DNA of 45,003 nucleotides from a virus, in IMG/VR virus record IMGVR_UViG_3300015194_000004, positions 1 through 45,003 of that record; one strand, written 5' to 3'. Made by a program: the position numbers and the translations under genes. The first letter of the stretch is position 1; each line of letters starts with the position of its first letter. Positions 24,579 to 33,044 of this stretch are shown here, in pieces. The notes beneath the pieces were generated by a model, which worked only from the letters and a program-made list of their open reading frames with translations, was not told the DNA's origin and did not search any database.

Positions 24579-25306
24579 TAGAGGTTGAATCGAGCCCGCA
24601 GGTACGCTTCCACCTGACCGTACTGGGTGGCACTCAAGACGCTGGCGTAAGAGATGATCTCCGCAATCGCGCCGTTAAAGCCCGCGTCAGCTCCCACACG
24701 GTAGAGCCCGTCGCCATTCACCGACAAGCCCGAGCCCGAGGTTCCAAGAAGCGCGCCGTTTTCTCTCACACTCACGGTTCCGGCTGACCCACTGGTGGCG
24801 TCCTGAATGACCGTGATCTGGGAGAAGGTGCCGGCAGCCGTAGCTGTGTTGACATCAAACAAAGGCTGAATGAACCGGATCTGCTGCGTTCCGGCGTTGT
24901 TCTTGTACCGGAGCAGAAATCCGTTGCTGAGCGCGTTTGAGAACAGGCTGCCGTCGCTGTTGGCGTCGTTGTGCTTGGCGACGATGAAATGGGTGTACTT
25001 GTTGGAAGCGGAGAGGACTGCCGCTGCGGCCTCAAGGTATTTGGTTAGGGCAAACGTCACGACGTTGTGTCCGTTCAGAGAGCCGTTACTGATGGTGGGC
25101 TTGTTTCCAGCGGTCGCCTGGCTGATGGTGTTGCCGTTGCCGCTTGCGTCTGACCACGACGACACCACACTCCCATCGGTCTGGGAAATGTTGTCCGCCT
25201 TGAACCAAAGAGCCATGCCGCCGATGTTGGACGGGGAGAAGCCCGCCCCATCGCAAAGAAGAGAAGGACGCCTGGTCAGCGCCCCCATGCGAACAGCCGG
25301 TGACAT
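24575..25306 (-). CDS. LamG/concanavalin-like domain protein (tail fibre or adhesin)
   Basis: This 243-residue protein is a ConA-like lectin fold: MALWFKADNISQTDGSVVSSWSD and ASGNGNTISQ, KPTISNGSLNGHNVVTF, FNGAIAEIISYASVLSATQ. This is the standard laminin-G-type pattern used for carbohydrate binding. ATG 25306 shares its A with the previous stop and GAGGGGGCCTG lies upstream. Its stop overlaps that of the convergent PAS gene. It probably contributes to host-surface binding. Confidence 0.75.
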   Translation of the reverse strand: MSPAVRMGALTRRPSLLCDGAGFSPSNIGGMALWFKADNISQTDGSVVSSWSDASGNGNTISQATAGNKPTISNGSLNGHNVVTFALTKYLEAAAAVLSASNKYTHFIVAKHNDANSDGSLFSNALSNGFLLRYKNNAGTQQIRFIQPLFDVNTATAAGTFSQITVIQDATSGSAGTVSVRENGALLGTSGSGLSVNGDGLYRVGADAGFNGAIAEIISYASVLSATQYGQVEAYLRARFNLY

Positions 25307-25623
25307 CAGGCCCCCTCAGTGATGAAGGCGTTGCCTACTGCGGAGTCCTGAATGATGGCAATCTTCTGGCCGGGCTTGACACCAAAGTACTCAACCACCC
25401 CGGCCGGCAGGTACATGCTTGTTCCGTCGGCAGCCGCCGTGGGGTTTGCTCCAATCTTCACATGGCAGGCGGTCGTGGGCACGATTCTCACAATCGTGGT
25501 CTTTGCACCCATAGCGGCTGATTGGGCTGAGGTGCCAGTGAAGGCCACTTTTTGCGACACTCCCGGGATGATGCACTGAAACAAGTATTCAACGCCGCTG
25601 TCAGTAGTCCCTAAATTACTCAT
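25306..25623 (-). CDS. Small virion-associated beta protein
   Basis: This 105-residue protein of beta-strands (VSQKVAFTGTSAQSAA; TTIVRIVPTTACHVKIG; MYLPAGVVEYFGVKPGQKIAIIQDS) resembles small jelly-roll-like proteins seen among phage structural genes. ATG 25623 follows AGAGGAGATTTTC. It lies between fibre genes, so a minor tail or capsid-fibre component is likely. Confidence 0.6.
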   Translation of the reverse strand: MSNLGTTDSGVEYLFQCIIPGVSQKVAFTGTSAQSAAMGAKTTIVRIVPTTACHVKIGANPTAAADGTSMYLPAGVVEYFGVKPGQKIAIIQDSAVGNAFITEGA

Positions 25624-25635
25624 GAAAATCTCCTC

Positions 25636-26037
25636 TTAGTGTCTGAATACAGTGTAGCCCAGGAGGGCAAACAACCCAAGGGCGAGTAGGAATAAAACAA
25701 GTAGTGCCCATGTGGTGAGGTGAGAATAAACATACATCCATTCGTGGATCTGGCTTTTGTGGCGAAGTACGGCTGGCCTGTGATCATGTATCACATGGCG
25801 GTTCATGACTTCATTCTCCGCGTGGTGAGAGATGCGGGCGTTTCGCTCCTCTTCCGTCATCGGCGATAGGTGCCCACTCTCATCACACTTCCAAAAATGT
25901 GGAGCAAGATGTGCCACACGCCCAAAATCAGGGTCAACGAGAGCATCTTTCCTCTTTCTCCAGGCATCCAGATCAGGAGGGTTGACCAGAACACGGGCGT
26001 TGTTTTCGGTGAAGACGACGACCTTGTGTTTTTCCAT
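25636..26037 (-). CDS. C-terminally membrane-anchored protein
   Basis: This 133-residue protein has a cytoplasmic-type soluble part with an acidic/His-rich middle (DESGHLSPMTEEERNARISHHAENEVMNRHVIHDHR) and one C-terminal membrane helix (TTWALLVLFLLALGLFALLGYT). The His-rich stretch could bind metal. The start ATG 26037 is directly after the preceding stop without a strong ribosome site. It may be a superinfection or lysis-related membrane protein; this is not established. Confidence 0.55.
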   Translation of the reverse strand: MEKHKVVVFTENNARVLVNPPDLDAWRKRKDALVDPDFGRVAHLAPHFWKCDESGHLSPMTEEERNARISHHAENEVMNRHVIHDHRPAVLRHKSQIHEWMYVYSHLTTWALLVLFLLALGLFALLGYTVFRH

Positions 26038-26039
26038 GG

Positions 26040-27299
26040 TTACACCGAGTAGTAGGGGACCTTCACGTTGGTCCCGTTGAGGTTGAAAGTCATGTACCCA
26101 AGTGGGTTCGCAGGCAGCGCGGTCGCTGCCCCGGCCGTTGCCGAGGTGGCGGTCGTTGCCGCAGCCAAGGCCAGGTTTTGTGCGGTGATCTTGCCGGCCG
26201 AATCTACCTTAGCCAGAAGGGAGCCTGCCGCAACCGCGTACCACTCGCTCAGGTTGGCAATTTGAGTCGTTGGACCGCCGTAAACGGTGGGGGCTGTGTA
26301 GTTGGCCGTGTGATTGACGACGTTCTTGATAACGAGGTCAGAAATCTTTCCGTCTGAAGCTCCCCCGCCATTTGAGTAAACTGAGCCCCCCACGTAAAGA
26401 AGATTGGCGGCATTTGTTCGCGTCTTACCGCCAGAAGAAATGTTTGACCCGAGCTGAACCCCGTCGATGAAAAACCGTGACACAGCAGCCGCCGTGCAAT
26501 CAAGGTTCAATTCGAGTTCATAAGTCTGACCAGAAGTAGGGCTCCAAGCTGCAAGGGTGGAGTCATAGATCAGGCCAGTCGTTGAGTCGTAGAGGGAAAC
26601 GGACATGAGGCCGGAAGAGGTGTGGAGGATCTGAATTAAATTGTTGAGGATGCCTGACTGCCCGATGCTGATTAAGCATCGGTTGCTTGCAGGACTCCCC
26701 GTGTAGTTTGGCGTGTACTTGAACTGAATCGAGCCCACAGACGTGAAGTTCGCGTTACCTGTTGCGGAGTACGTGACGTATTTAAGGGTTCCACCCACCA
26801 AATTGAGCACGCTGCCTGAGATGGCTGCGCCACCGACAGCAGTGCCGGTGCCGGTGCCGCCGCTATTCGTTGCGTTGATCGTCGTGGTGTAAAGCGCGTA
26901 AAAAGTGCTGTTAGCAGGAGTGCCGGGGGGAGTAGTATTGCCGATGATCTGCTGGCCGACCGTGTTGGGGTCGCCCGTGTTGATGATAAAGGGGTTGGTA
27001 GGCGTTCCGGAAGTGGCCGCGTTCGTAAACGTCATGGGCTTGACGATGGTGGGCGATAAGATGAAAGAGAGTGTGTCCGTCCCTGAGTTCCCGTTGATTC
27101 CAATGGTGGAGTCACTTGAGGTCAGGTTCATTGTATCAGACGATGTGACAGCCGTAGGTGACGTGCCCGTGATTGGCTGCCAGGTGGTAAAAGAGTTGCC
27201 CCCTGCTCCACCTATGGGCGTTCCATCGTACTTGAGCAGGGTGCCAGTCACGAGTAAACGGGCATTGATTCCGTCGTAGATGACTGGTGCTTTCGACAT
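26040..27299 (-). CDS. Tail fibre protein with LamG-like domain
   Basis: This 419-residue protein is rich in Thr, Ser, Gly and Asn. The N-terminal 120 residues are a repeat-like fibre shaft (TGTSPTAVTSSDTMNLTSS; FTNAATSGTPTNPFIIN). A LamG/ConA-like domain at about 165-350 has SVGSIQFKYTPNYTGSP, LYDSTTGLIYDSTLAAW, YELELNLDCTAAAVSRFFIDG and KISDLVIKNVV. The C-terminus is Ala/Thr-rich. It probably recognises host-surface glycans. Start ATG 27299. Confidence 0.65.
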   Translation of the reverse strand: MSKAPVIYDGINARLLVTGTLLKYDGTPIGGAGGNSFTTWQPITGTSPTAVTSSDTMNLTSSDSTIGINGNSGTDTLSFILSPTIVKPMTFTNAATSGTPTNPFIINTGDPNTVGQQIIGNTTPPGTPANSTFYALYTTTINATNSGGTGTGTAVGGAAISGSVLNLVGGTLKYVTYSATGNANFTSVGSIQFKYTPNYTGSPASNRCLISIGQSGILNNLIQILHTSSGLMSVSLYDSTTGLIYDSTLAAWSPTSGQTYELELNLDCTAAAVSRFFIDGVQLGSNISSGGKTRTNAANLLYVGGSVYSNGGGASDGKISDLVIKNVVNHTANYTAPTVYGGPTTQIANLSEWYAVAAGSLLAKVDSAGKITAQNLALAAATTATSATAGAATALPANPLGYMTFNLNGTNVKVPYYSV

Positions 27300-27303
27300 T
27301 CAG

Positions 27304-27630
27304 TTACCCAAAAATGTTGATGACAATCCAGCCCGTGGTCGAGTTGGCGTCAAGGGCCTTGGCGGAGAGCCGCTGGCCGTTTTTAAGTTCCAGTGGGACG
27401 GGGCCGTCGGTTCCGCCAGGGGGGACCAGATAGGGCAGGTCCACTTCTGAGCCCGGAGCCCCCTGGGCAAGCTTTAAAATTTTACCCCCCGTGTTGAGCA
27501 CCTCTATGGCAGTCGCACCCGTCAGGAGCGAGCCAATGAGCTGGGTGTAGGCGTTGGTGTTGACGGCGGTGGAGGCCATGTTGAGGCTGAGAGTTGCGAC
27601 TGCTTTGTGCGAGAGGAGTGAACGACCCAT
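27304..27630 (-). CDS. Small virion protein
   Basis: This 108-residue protein uses ATG 27630 after AAAGGAGATTC. Beta-rich sequence (NAYTQLIGSLLTGATAIEVLNTGGKILKLA; LVPPGGTDGPVPLELKNGQRL) ends in TTGWIVINIFG, like small head-decoration or fibre-base proteins next to capsid genes. The family is not named. Confidence 0.6.
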   Translation of the reverse strand: MGRSLLSHKAVATLSLNMASTAVNTNAYTQLIGSLLTGATAIEVLNTGGKILKLAQGAPGSEVDLPYLVPPGGTDGPVPLELKNGQRLSAKALDANSTTGWIVINIFG

Positions 27631-27650
27631 GAATCTCCTTTTGAGGATTT

Positions 27651-27677
27651 GGGCGGGGTGATTCGGGCACCCCGCCC
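27651..27677 (-). promoter_or_regulatory. Stable hairpin between late genes
   Basis: A perfect 10-base stem GGGCGGGGTG/CACCCCGCCC has a 7-base loop. On the minus-strand transcript it lies between the stop of the secreted-type protein and the ribosome site of the gene at 27630. No U-tract follows, so it looks more like an RNA-processing or stability element than a simple terminator. Confidence 0.5.
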
Positions 27678-27686
27678 AAAAGCTTG

Positions 27687-28238
27687 TTACTCGCTGATCT
27701 GGTACTTCACATGCACGTTGAGCTTCCCGGCCGTGAGCGCGGCGGTAGCCACCGTGGCAGAGAGGGTGCGGTCAGCCGTCAGCTTGAACGCAGTGGCAGC
27801 CGTCCCAACAGGGACGCCCGCCAGGAGCGCGTTCAAGGTGAAGCTGGTCTTGGCAGTCGCGCCCAGCAAGTCCGCCGCCGTCTGCCCCGTGGTGAGCGCC
27901 ACCGTGGCAGCGCCGCCCGAGGTGACCGCAGTCACCACGTCCACGATCACGTCACGGATGATGGCCCCTTTGGGGACCACGCACGTGCTGTCGAGCGCCG
28001 AGTTCTTCAGGTTGATCGCGCCAATGGCCCCGCCCTGCTTGGCGAAGTCATAGACGCACTTCATGGAGTGCTCTCGGTTTTTGAAGATGACCGTTCCAAG
28101 CTTCCACTTGGAGAAGGCCCCAACTGAGCCCTTGTCCACTTCATACTGCGCGGCGTTGGCCTGGACGATGGTCGCAGCCTGGGCGGGAGAAACCACCAGG
28201 GCTGAGAGGAGAGTCAGACTGAAAAGTAAAAATTTCAT
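27687..28238 (-). CDS. Exported protein next to major capsid gene
   Basis: This 183-residue protein has a textbook Sec signal peptide, MKFLLFSLTLLSALVVSPAQA with likely cleavage after AQA. ATG 28238 is supported by GGAGGAACC; upstream in-frame codons were rejected. The mature part (FKNREHSMKCVYDFAKQGG; VIVDVVTAVTSGGAATVAL; FKLTADRTLSATVATAALTAGKLNVHVKY) looks like a beta-sandwich phage structural protein of the kind found just after the capsid gene. Two cysteines could pair in the periplasm. Why such a protein would be exported is unclear. Confidence 0.65.
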   Translation of the reverse strand: MKFLLFSLTLLSALVVSPAQAATIVQANAAQYEVDKGSVGAFSKWKLGTVIFKNREHSMKCVYDFAKQGGAIGAINLKNSALDSTCVVPKGAIIRDVIVDVVTAVTSGGAATVALTTGQTAADLLGATAKTSFTLNALLAGVPVGTAATAFKLTADRTLSATVATAALTAGKLNVHVKYQISE

Positions 28239-28256
28239 GGTTCCTCCAAATTGGAT

Positions 28257-28290
28257 GGGGGCCGAGCGCAGTACTTGCCGCTCAGCCCCC
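28257..28290 (-). terminator. Hairpin directly after the major capsid gene
   Basis: On the minus-strand transcript a 12-base stem GGGGGCTGAGCG/CGCTCGGCCCCC (one G-U pair, 10-base loop) starts about ten bases after the capsid stop. The tail ATCCAATTT is a poor U-tract. It is likely a partial terminator or 3' stabiliser, which would raise capsid mRNA over the downstream genes. Confidence 0.55.
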
Positions 28291-28299
28291 AAAGTTTTC

Positions 28300-29568
28300 T
28301 TAGTAGCTGATGCCGTACAGGATGCCCGAGTAGCTCGGGCGTTCCACGATCAGCTCACCGAACAAGCACACGTCAACCAGGTACTGGAAGCCGCTTTGTG
28401 CGCGAACTTCAAAGTACTCGATTCCATCAGGAGACTTGCGCTTCCGGAAGAAACCGTTGCTGGCGAACTTCATGCCGCGCCAGTCGAGGAAGTAGATCAC
28501 GTCCTCGTCCATTTCCTGGGTGGCAACCAGCTTGATGCCGCCGCCCGTGACAGAACCGACTTCGATTTCGGTCCAGCCGTACTGAGAAGCCTTCTGGCTG
28601 CCAGGAGACACGTTGAAAGAGCCCTTGGAAGCTTCGATAGCCTTCAGGCACGAACCGAAGTTCGTGTAGCTCATCACGATGTCAGAAGGCTTGCCTTTAC
28701 CGAACTGGCGGATCGTGGTCAGGGCGTCAAAGATCTTCTCCATGATGTTGGAGGCGGTGATCGAAGATCCGTCCACGTTGATGGCCTGGAGGTACGGGTA
28801 GAGCGTCTTGGTCACGCCGTAGAGAGCCGCGTCCCCGCCGTTGGCGGCAGAGAGCAGCGCGCCCCGGAGCGAGCTGAAGGCGTTGTTGGCGGTCTGAGCG
28901 CCGTCATTGTAGACCTTGGCAGCAGTCGCCAAGTTCGCGCCGCCGGCCGAGAAGTCAAACACCGCGCCGCCACGAGCGGCCGAGACGGTGAGAGTCTTGG
29001 TGTCCATGACGATGCCCGTGACATACACGGTGTCGGTGTTGGTGCCGTCAGTCACAACCAGCTTCTGGCCGATCATGTACTTGTCCGGGCGCTTCACAAC
29101 GAGCAAGCCGTTGTTGGCGTTGGCAATGGCGGTGGTCACGTCAAAGTTCGCACCGTTCATCAGGTTCATGGACACGACGTTCTTCATGTAGTCCATGAAG
29201 TCTTCGACCGTGTTCGGGAGGAGCTTCAAGAAATTCTTTTCAGAAATCTTGTCATGCTCCATCAAGTCGCGATGATTGAAGATCATCGTGCCCCATACTT
29301 CTTTCGGGGCATTCACGCGGCCTCGGACGTACTTGTCTTCAGACACGTCGGTCGCACCCGTCAACTGTCCGAAGGACACCGAGCTTGCGCCAGCGGCCTT
29401 GAACGGGACGATGTAGGCAGCTTCACCAGTCGTGGTGCTTGCTCCCAACCAGCCGTTGTCTTTTTCAACCTTGGACAGGAAATAGTCACGCTTCACGAAC
29501 TCTTCGCGGAGCAAAGAGTCGGGCATGTAGTCGTTCAGCATGGCGCTAAATGAGCGAGTGGTGGACAT
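28300..29568 (-). CDS. Major capsid protein
   Basis: This 422-residue protein lies at the expected place after portal and scaffold genes. HK97-like features by pattern: an N-terminal arm (LREEFVKRDYFLSKVEK), an E-loop-like stretch (YIVPFKAAGASSVSFGQLTG), a spine helix region (EKNFLKLLPNTVEDFMDYMKNVVS), a small inserted beta domain (KLVVTDGTNTDTVYVTGIV) and a C-terminal P/A-domain end (MDEDVIYFLDWRGMKF; EYFEVRAQSGFQYLVD). ATG 29568 follows GGAAGGGGTTAAAAA. The same length class as P22 coat (430 residues) fits a short-tailed phage. Confidence 0.85.
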   Translation of the reverse strand: MSTTRSFSAMLNDYMPDSLLREEFVKRDYFLSKVEKDNGWLGASTTTGEAAYIVPFKAAGASSVSFGQLTGATDVSEDKYVRGRVNAPKEVWGTMIFNHRDLMEHDKISEKNFLKLLPNTVEDFMDYMKNVVSMNLMNGANFDVTTAIANANNGLLVVKRPDKYMIGQKLVVTDGTNTDTVYVTGIVMDTKTLTVSAARGGAVFDFSAGGANLATAAKVYNDGAQTANNAFSSLRGALLSAANGGDAALYGVTKTLYPYLQAINVDGSSITASNIMEKIFDALTTIRQFGKGKPSDIVMSYTNFGSCLKAIEASKGSFNVSPGSQKASQYGWTEIEVGSVTGGGIKLVATQEMDEDVIYFLDWRGMKFASNGFFRKRKSPDGIEYFEVRAQSGFQYLVDVCLFGELIVERPSYSGILYGISY

Positions 29569-29630
29569 TTTTTAACCCCTTCCGGTGGGTGTGTTTCTCC
29601 CGGGCACAACCATGTGCTCAGGCTTGTTTT

Positions 29631-30587
29631 TTACTGAAAGTTGGCTGCCAACTTCCGAAGATCGTCAAGACTTTTTGGTTTGCTTGACGTGGGAGACGAG
29701 GACTGTCTTCCACTGACGTTCGGGATCGTCGGAGGCTCACTTTTCACCGGGGGAGGCGTTGCAGGGGCCGCGCCTTGCGGGGCGGAGGCTTGTCCTGAAA
29801 TGAGCTTCCCGTAGTGGTCCATGACCTGCTTGATCGCCTGTTGGGGCGATAAGTCGATCCCTCGGTCCCAAGCTGCTTCACCGACGTTGACCACCGCTTC
29901 ACGGAAAGCGCCCGCTTTCCCGAACCTGGCGTCAAAGGAGTCTGAGAAGCTTTTAGTCTCAGCCTTTTCGAGGCCAAGTTCGAGAAGCTCACCTTTTGCG
30001 GAGGAGAGCTGCTGCATGTAAGCCTGTTCTCGGCTGGTCAACGTGCGTTCCTGCTCGTAGACCTGCTGTTGAGCTTGCTTACGCTCATCCAGAATACGCC
30101 GCTGGTCGTCTGGAAGTTGATTATATCTTATCTTCTCTACCATCCAGTTCAAGACTTTTTCTTCTGGGATCTGGAGCTTCTTGAAAAAGCTATCAAAGTC
30201 GCCCCGCTGGTAGTCCGTCCGCAGGTCCCCAATTTGGGTCTGCATGTTCTGGAATTCGGTCCTGACTTGCTTGAGTTCTTGTCGGGTCTCCTGGAACTTG
30301 GGCTTCACCACGTCCAGGCCATCGGACTTCTCAAACAGCTCCCGGATCTTCTTTTCAGTCTCAGCGTCCTTGATCACGTCCTTCAGGAAGTCGGGGATCT
30401 CCTTCTCCTGGTCCATGACCTTGTACTTCAGATTGGGCTGGTAGGGGGCAACGGGTGGGGCGGCGGGATCAGCCGTACCCTCCGCTTTGGGCGGGGTATC
30501 CGCCTGATTGGGCTCCGGCGGCGGGGTTTGGTCCGCTTGGGGAAGGTCCGCCTGGGGGCTGCTGTCCTGAGTTTCCTGGATGTCCAT
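29631..30587 (-). CDS. Capsid scaffolding protein
   Basis: This 318-residue hydrophilic protein is directly before the capsid gene. It has an acidic Pro/Gln-rich N-terminus (PQADLPQADQTPPPEPNQAD), a long coiled-coil centre (RQELKQVRTEFQNMQTQIGD; DERKQAQQQVYEQERTL) and a basic C-terminus (SKPKSLDDLRKLAANFQ), the usual scaffold plan with a coat-binding tail. ATG 30587 with GGAGGAGCAGGAA is preferred to the open frame back to 30710. It overlaps the end of the portal gene by 119 bases in another frame. Confidence 0.75.
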   Translation of the reverse strand: MDIQETQDSSPQADLPQADQTPPPEPNQADTPPKAEGTADPAAPPVAPYQPNLKYKVMDQEKEIPDFLKDVIKDAETEKKIRELFEKSDGLDVVKPKFQETRQELKQVRTEFQNMQTQIGDLRTDYQRGDFDSFFKKLQIPEEKVLNWMVEKIRYNQLPDDQRRILDERKQAQQQVYEQERTLTSREQAYMQQLSSAKGELLELGLEKAETKSFSDSFDARFGKAGAFREAVVNVGEAAWDRGIDLSPQQAIKQVMDHYGKLISGQASAPQGAAPATPPPVKSEPPTIPNVSGRQSSSPTSSKPKSLDDLRKLAANFQ

Positions 30588-32712
30588 TTCCTGCTCCTCC
30601 AGGCATTCCTGCGCCTGGTTGCTGGCCTCCACCCATTCCGTTAGGCGGTTGGCCGTTCTGAGCCATCTTTTGTGCGATCCCGGCCTGTGAGCCCTGATCC
30701 ATGTGCTCAAGCTGCTGCAAACCCTGTCCTTGGGCTTCCAGTTTCTTAATCAGCCATTGAATAGAATCGTATGGTATCCGAGCCCGCCGCGTTTTCAAGG
30801 GGTCATTGGGATCAGACACGTAAAGGTCCACAGTGACCATGTAACCGGAAGTGGGGATGAAGCCCGCCTCGGCTTGCTGGATGGCCTGGAGGCGCTGGGC
30901 CTCCTGCTGCTGCAAGGCTGCCGAGGCCTGCTGGTAGTTGGATTGTATCTCCGGCGTCTTGAATTGAAAATCGGCCTGCCGCATCCGTGCAGCAAGCCGT
31001 TTCCCCAAATAGACGAAGTCATCATTTGGGTGCAGGGGCGGTCTCTCTCCCCGGTCCATGGCGAGCACGAAATTCGTGCCCGAGTCGTAATCAATGGTGA
31101 GATCCGAGAAAGATTCCTCAGAAGACGAGTAGGGCATGGCCCGGATCATCTTGCCGATGTCTTCCTTGCCAAGCTGCGAGCCCGTGTACTGCAAGATGTG
31201 GTTGAGCACGATTTGCTTTCCGAACTTCGTCTCCAAGTCGTCACTTTGGGCTTCAAGCTTAATCTCGTAAGACAATTCTTTGGTGTTCTTGAATTCCGGG
31301 ATGTTTACTTGTTCTTTACTGCCTACCGCACTGATCATGGCGTCATCAGGCAAGTGGATCTTGGCCAATTCCAGGTAAACTCGGCAGACTTCTTTTAAGA
31401 ACCGCTCAAAGCGCGCAATGTAGCGAGAAAAGTTCTTCTTCTGCGCTCCAGCGCGGAAAAGCATCGACCAAGCGTCAAACTGACCTGTTTTTTCAGTCGT
31501 GTCGAGAGACACGTTCATGACGGAGTAGAGTTCAGCGATTTGGCCCTGCATGTACGCCAGATATTGCGAGCCGTCGCGGCCGGCCAGAATCCCTGGCTGC
31601 ATTCCGGAGTAATTGATCGCTCTGACGCCCGGGAGCGCCACACCAGGGGAAACTTTTGTTCCGTTCTGGATTAAAAGCTTGTCGTCACCCAAGGTGATCT
31701 GGTGCTCGGCCATCTTGCTGGCGGCACGGTTGATCTCAATCTGGTAGGGCCGCATCGTTTTGATGGGTGACCGACCCCGAGGCGAGGTCGGTACCTTATC
31801 ATAATGCTGAAAGATGATCGGGTAAATACCCCCCGGTAATTCTCCCTCGGCCAGGATGCCAACTTTCGTGGCCATGTAGAAGAAGCCGTTCGGGTACAGC
31901 GGGCACGGCCGGAAGTAGAACTCTTTTACCAAAACTTGATTTTCAGCTTTGGCATAGGTAGCCTTAGTACCGTCAAAAACGGTCATGGTCTCGTCCACGC
32001 CCTCTTCAACCATTTTTGCCTTAGTCGGGTCGTCCCCCCACTTGGCAAGTAACGAATCTTTGTCTACCATCTTGCGCACGATCAGGTAGGGAGACTTCTT
32101 CATCTCCTTGGCTTCAGGGGCGCGCAGCAGGTTGAACCCGTAAATCGACTCCAAGACGAACCCACCCGTGTACTTGGGATCGCCCTTCTGAGGCACGCCG
32201 TCAGCGTCAAACATCGGCTGGCCTTCGCCATCGACCGCCTGCTCAAAGTGCTTGATCACGCCAGCGTTGGGGTCCCAGAACACTTTGGTTGCGACTTCGC
32301 CAATGCCGACCATCTCGTCAGCCCAGTCGTCTTTCATTTCATCAATGCCGTACTTCTCAACCCCGTCCCGCCAGACGGAGTGCGCGAGATCCGCACACTT
32401 CTGGTCTTGGAGTTCCTTGTCGTCTTTCGGCTCCACCCCCACGCCCGGGGCGGCAGACAAGATGTTATTCGTCAGATTTTTGCAGATGTTCTGGATGTGA
32501 TTCTTGGTGAGCCGGATCTTGATCTCATCGTTCAGGTCTTTTGAGTCCCGGATGCGGCGGAAGAGGTTGGCTTGCCGGCGCTGGTAATGTTCTCCCGCGA
32601 TCAACAGGAGGTTCGAGCGTTGCTCGGCAAACATCTCCTTGTCGATTGTGTCGGCTTCCAAATAAAGCTTTTCGAGAGCGGCGTGGTCATGTTTCTTCGT
32701 CAGTTGCGTCAT
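30469..32712 (-). CDS. Portal protein
   Basis: This protein of about 747 residues, a size typical of podoviral portals, begins with helical sequence (LYLEADTIDKEMFAEQRSNLLL; HYQRRQANLFRRIRDS) and KNHIQNICKNLTNNILSAAPG. It continues with wing/stem-like parts (IGEVATKVFWDPNAG; QIEINRAASKMAEHQITLGDD) and a Gln-rich crown or barrel helix (FQFKTPEIQSNYQQASAALQ; QQQEAQRLQAIQQAE). The last 60 residues are Pro/Gly low complexity that overlap the scaffold gene. ATG 32712 is preferred; it overlaps the preceding gene by 26 bases. It forms the ring through which DNA is packaged and exits. Confidence 0.8.
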   Translation of the reverse strand: MTQLTKKHDHAALEKLYLEADTIDKEMFAEQRSNLLLIAGEHYQRRQANLFRRIRDSKDLNDEIKIRLTKNHIQNICKNLTNNILSAAPGVGVEPKDDKELQDQKCADLAHSVWRDGVEKYGIDEMKDDWADEMVGIGEVATKVFWDPNAGVIKHFEQAVDGEGQPMFDADGVPQKGDPKYTGGFVLESIYGFNLLRAPEAKEMKKSPYLIVRKMVDKDSLLAKWGDDPTKAKMVEEGVDETMTVFDGTKATYAKAENQVLVKEFYFRPCPLYPNGFFYMATKVGILAEGELPGGIYPIIFQHYDKVPTSPRGRSPIKTMRPYQIEINRAASKMAEHQITLGDDKLLIQNGTKVSPGVALPGVRAINYSGMQPGILAGRDGSQYLAYMQGQIAELYSVMNVSLDTTEKTGQFDAWSMLFRAGAQKKNFSRYIARFERFLKEVCRVYLELAKIHLPDDAMISAVGSKEQVNIPEFKNTKELSYEIKLEAQSDDLETKFGKQIVLNHILQYTGSQLGKEDIGKMIRAMPYSSSEESFSDLTIDYDSGTNFVLAMDRGERPPLHPNDDFVYLGKRLAARMRQADFQFKTPEIQSNYQQASAALQQQEAQRLQAIQQAEAGFIPTSGYMVTVDLYVSDPNDPLKTRRARIPYDSIQWLIKKLEAQGQGLQQLEHMDQGSQAGIAQKMAQNGQPPNGMGGGQQPGAGMPGGAGNGHPGNSGQQPPGGPSPSGPNPAAGAQSGGYPAQSGGYG

Positions 32713-33043
32713 CTTCCGTGAGTTCCCCGTTGGCAAGCAGTTCCTCTGCTTTGGCCGGATTCGTGATCCAAAGATCAGCTATTTGTTCGCGCCGGAGGAA
32801 GGTTTCGTCCCTCTGTAAGGCGTGGGCTGCTTCTTGTGTCTGGATTCCCGCAATTTCGGTTGCGGATTGGGGAGCGGGGGTCATATCCATGCTTGCCTGC
32901 ATCGCCCGGGCGTGAGCCAGGTCTGCAAAGGACGGAACTTCAGCTTTCGGGCTGAACTTCACATGAAGGCCACCAAATTTCAGCTCGGTGACCGCGACTT
33001 CTCCACATGCTTTCAGTATTTCACAGACTTGGGCGGTCGTCAT
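32687..33043 (-). CDS. Small head-region protein between terminase and portal
   Basis: This 118-residue protein starts at ATG 33043, one base after the terminase stop. The N-terminus MTTAQVCEILKACGEVAVTELKFGGLHVKFSPKAE (given in two parts: helix to residue 17, then two strands) is followed by an Ala/Met-rich linker and an acidic end (ELLANGELTEDDATDEET). The frame is open much further upstream, but that part lies inside the terminase gene. The function is unknown; a packaging accessory role is possible. Confidence 0.6.
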   Translation of the reverse strand: MTTAQVCEILKACGEVAVTELKFGGLHVKFSPKAEVPSFADLAHARAMQASMDMTPAPQSATEIAGIQTQEAAHALQRDETFLRREQIADLWITNPAKAEELLANGELTEDDATDEET

Positions 33044-33044
33044 C

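Noticed and set aside
28063-29553. 496-codon plus-strand open frame
   Set aside because: It lies exactly opposite the major capsid gene, has no ribosome site, and its product is Arg/His/Val-rich shadow sequence caused by GC-rich third positions.
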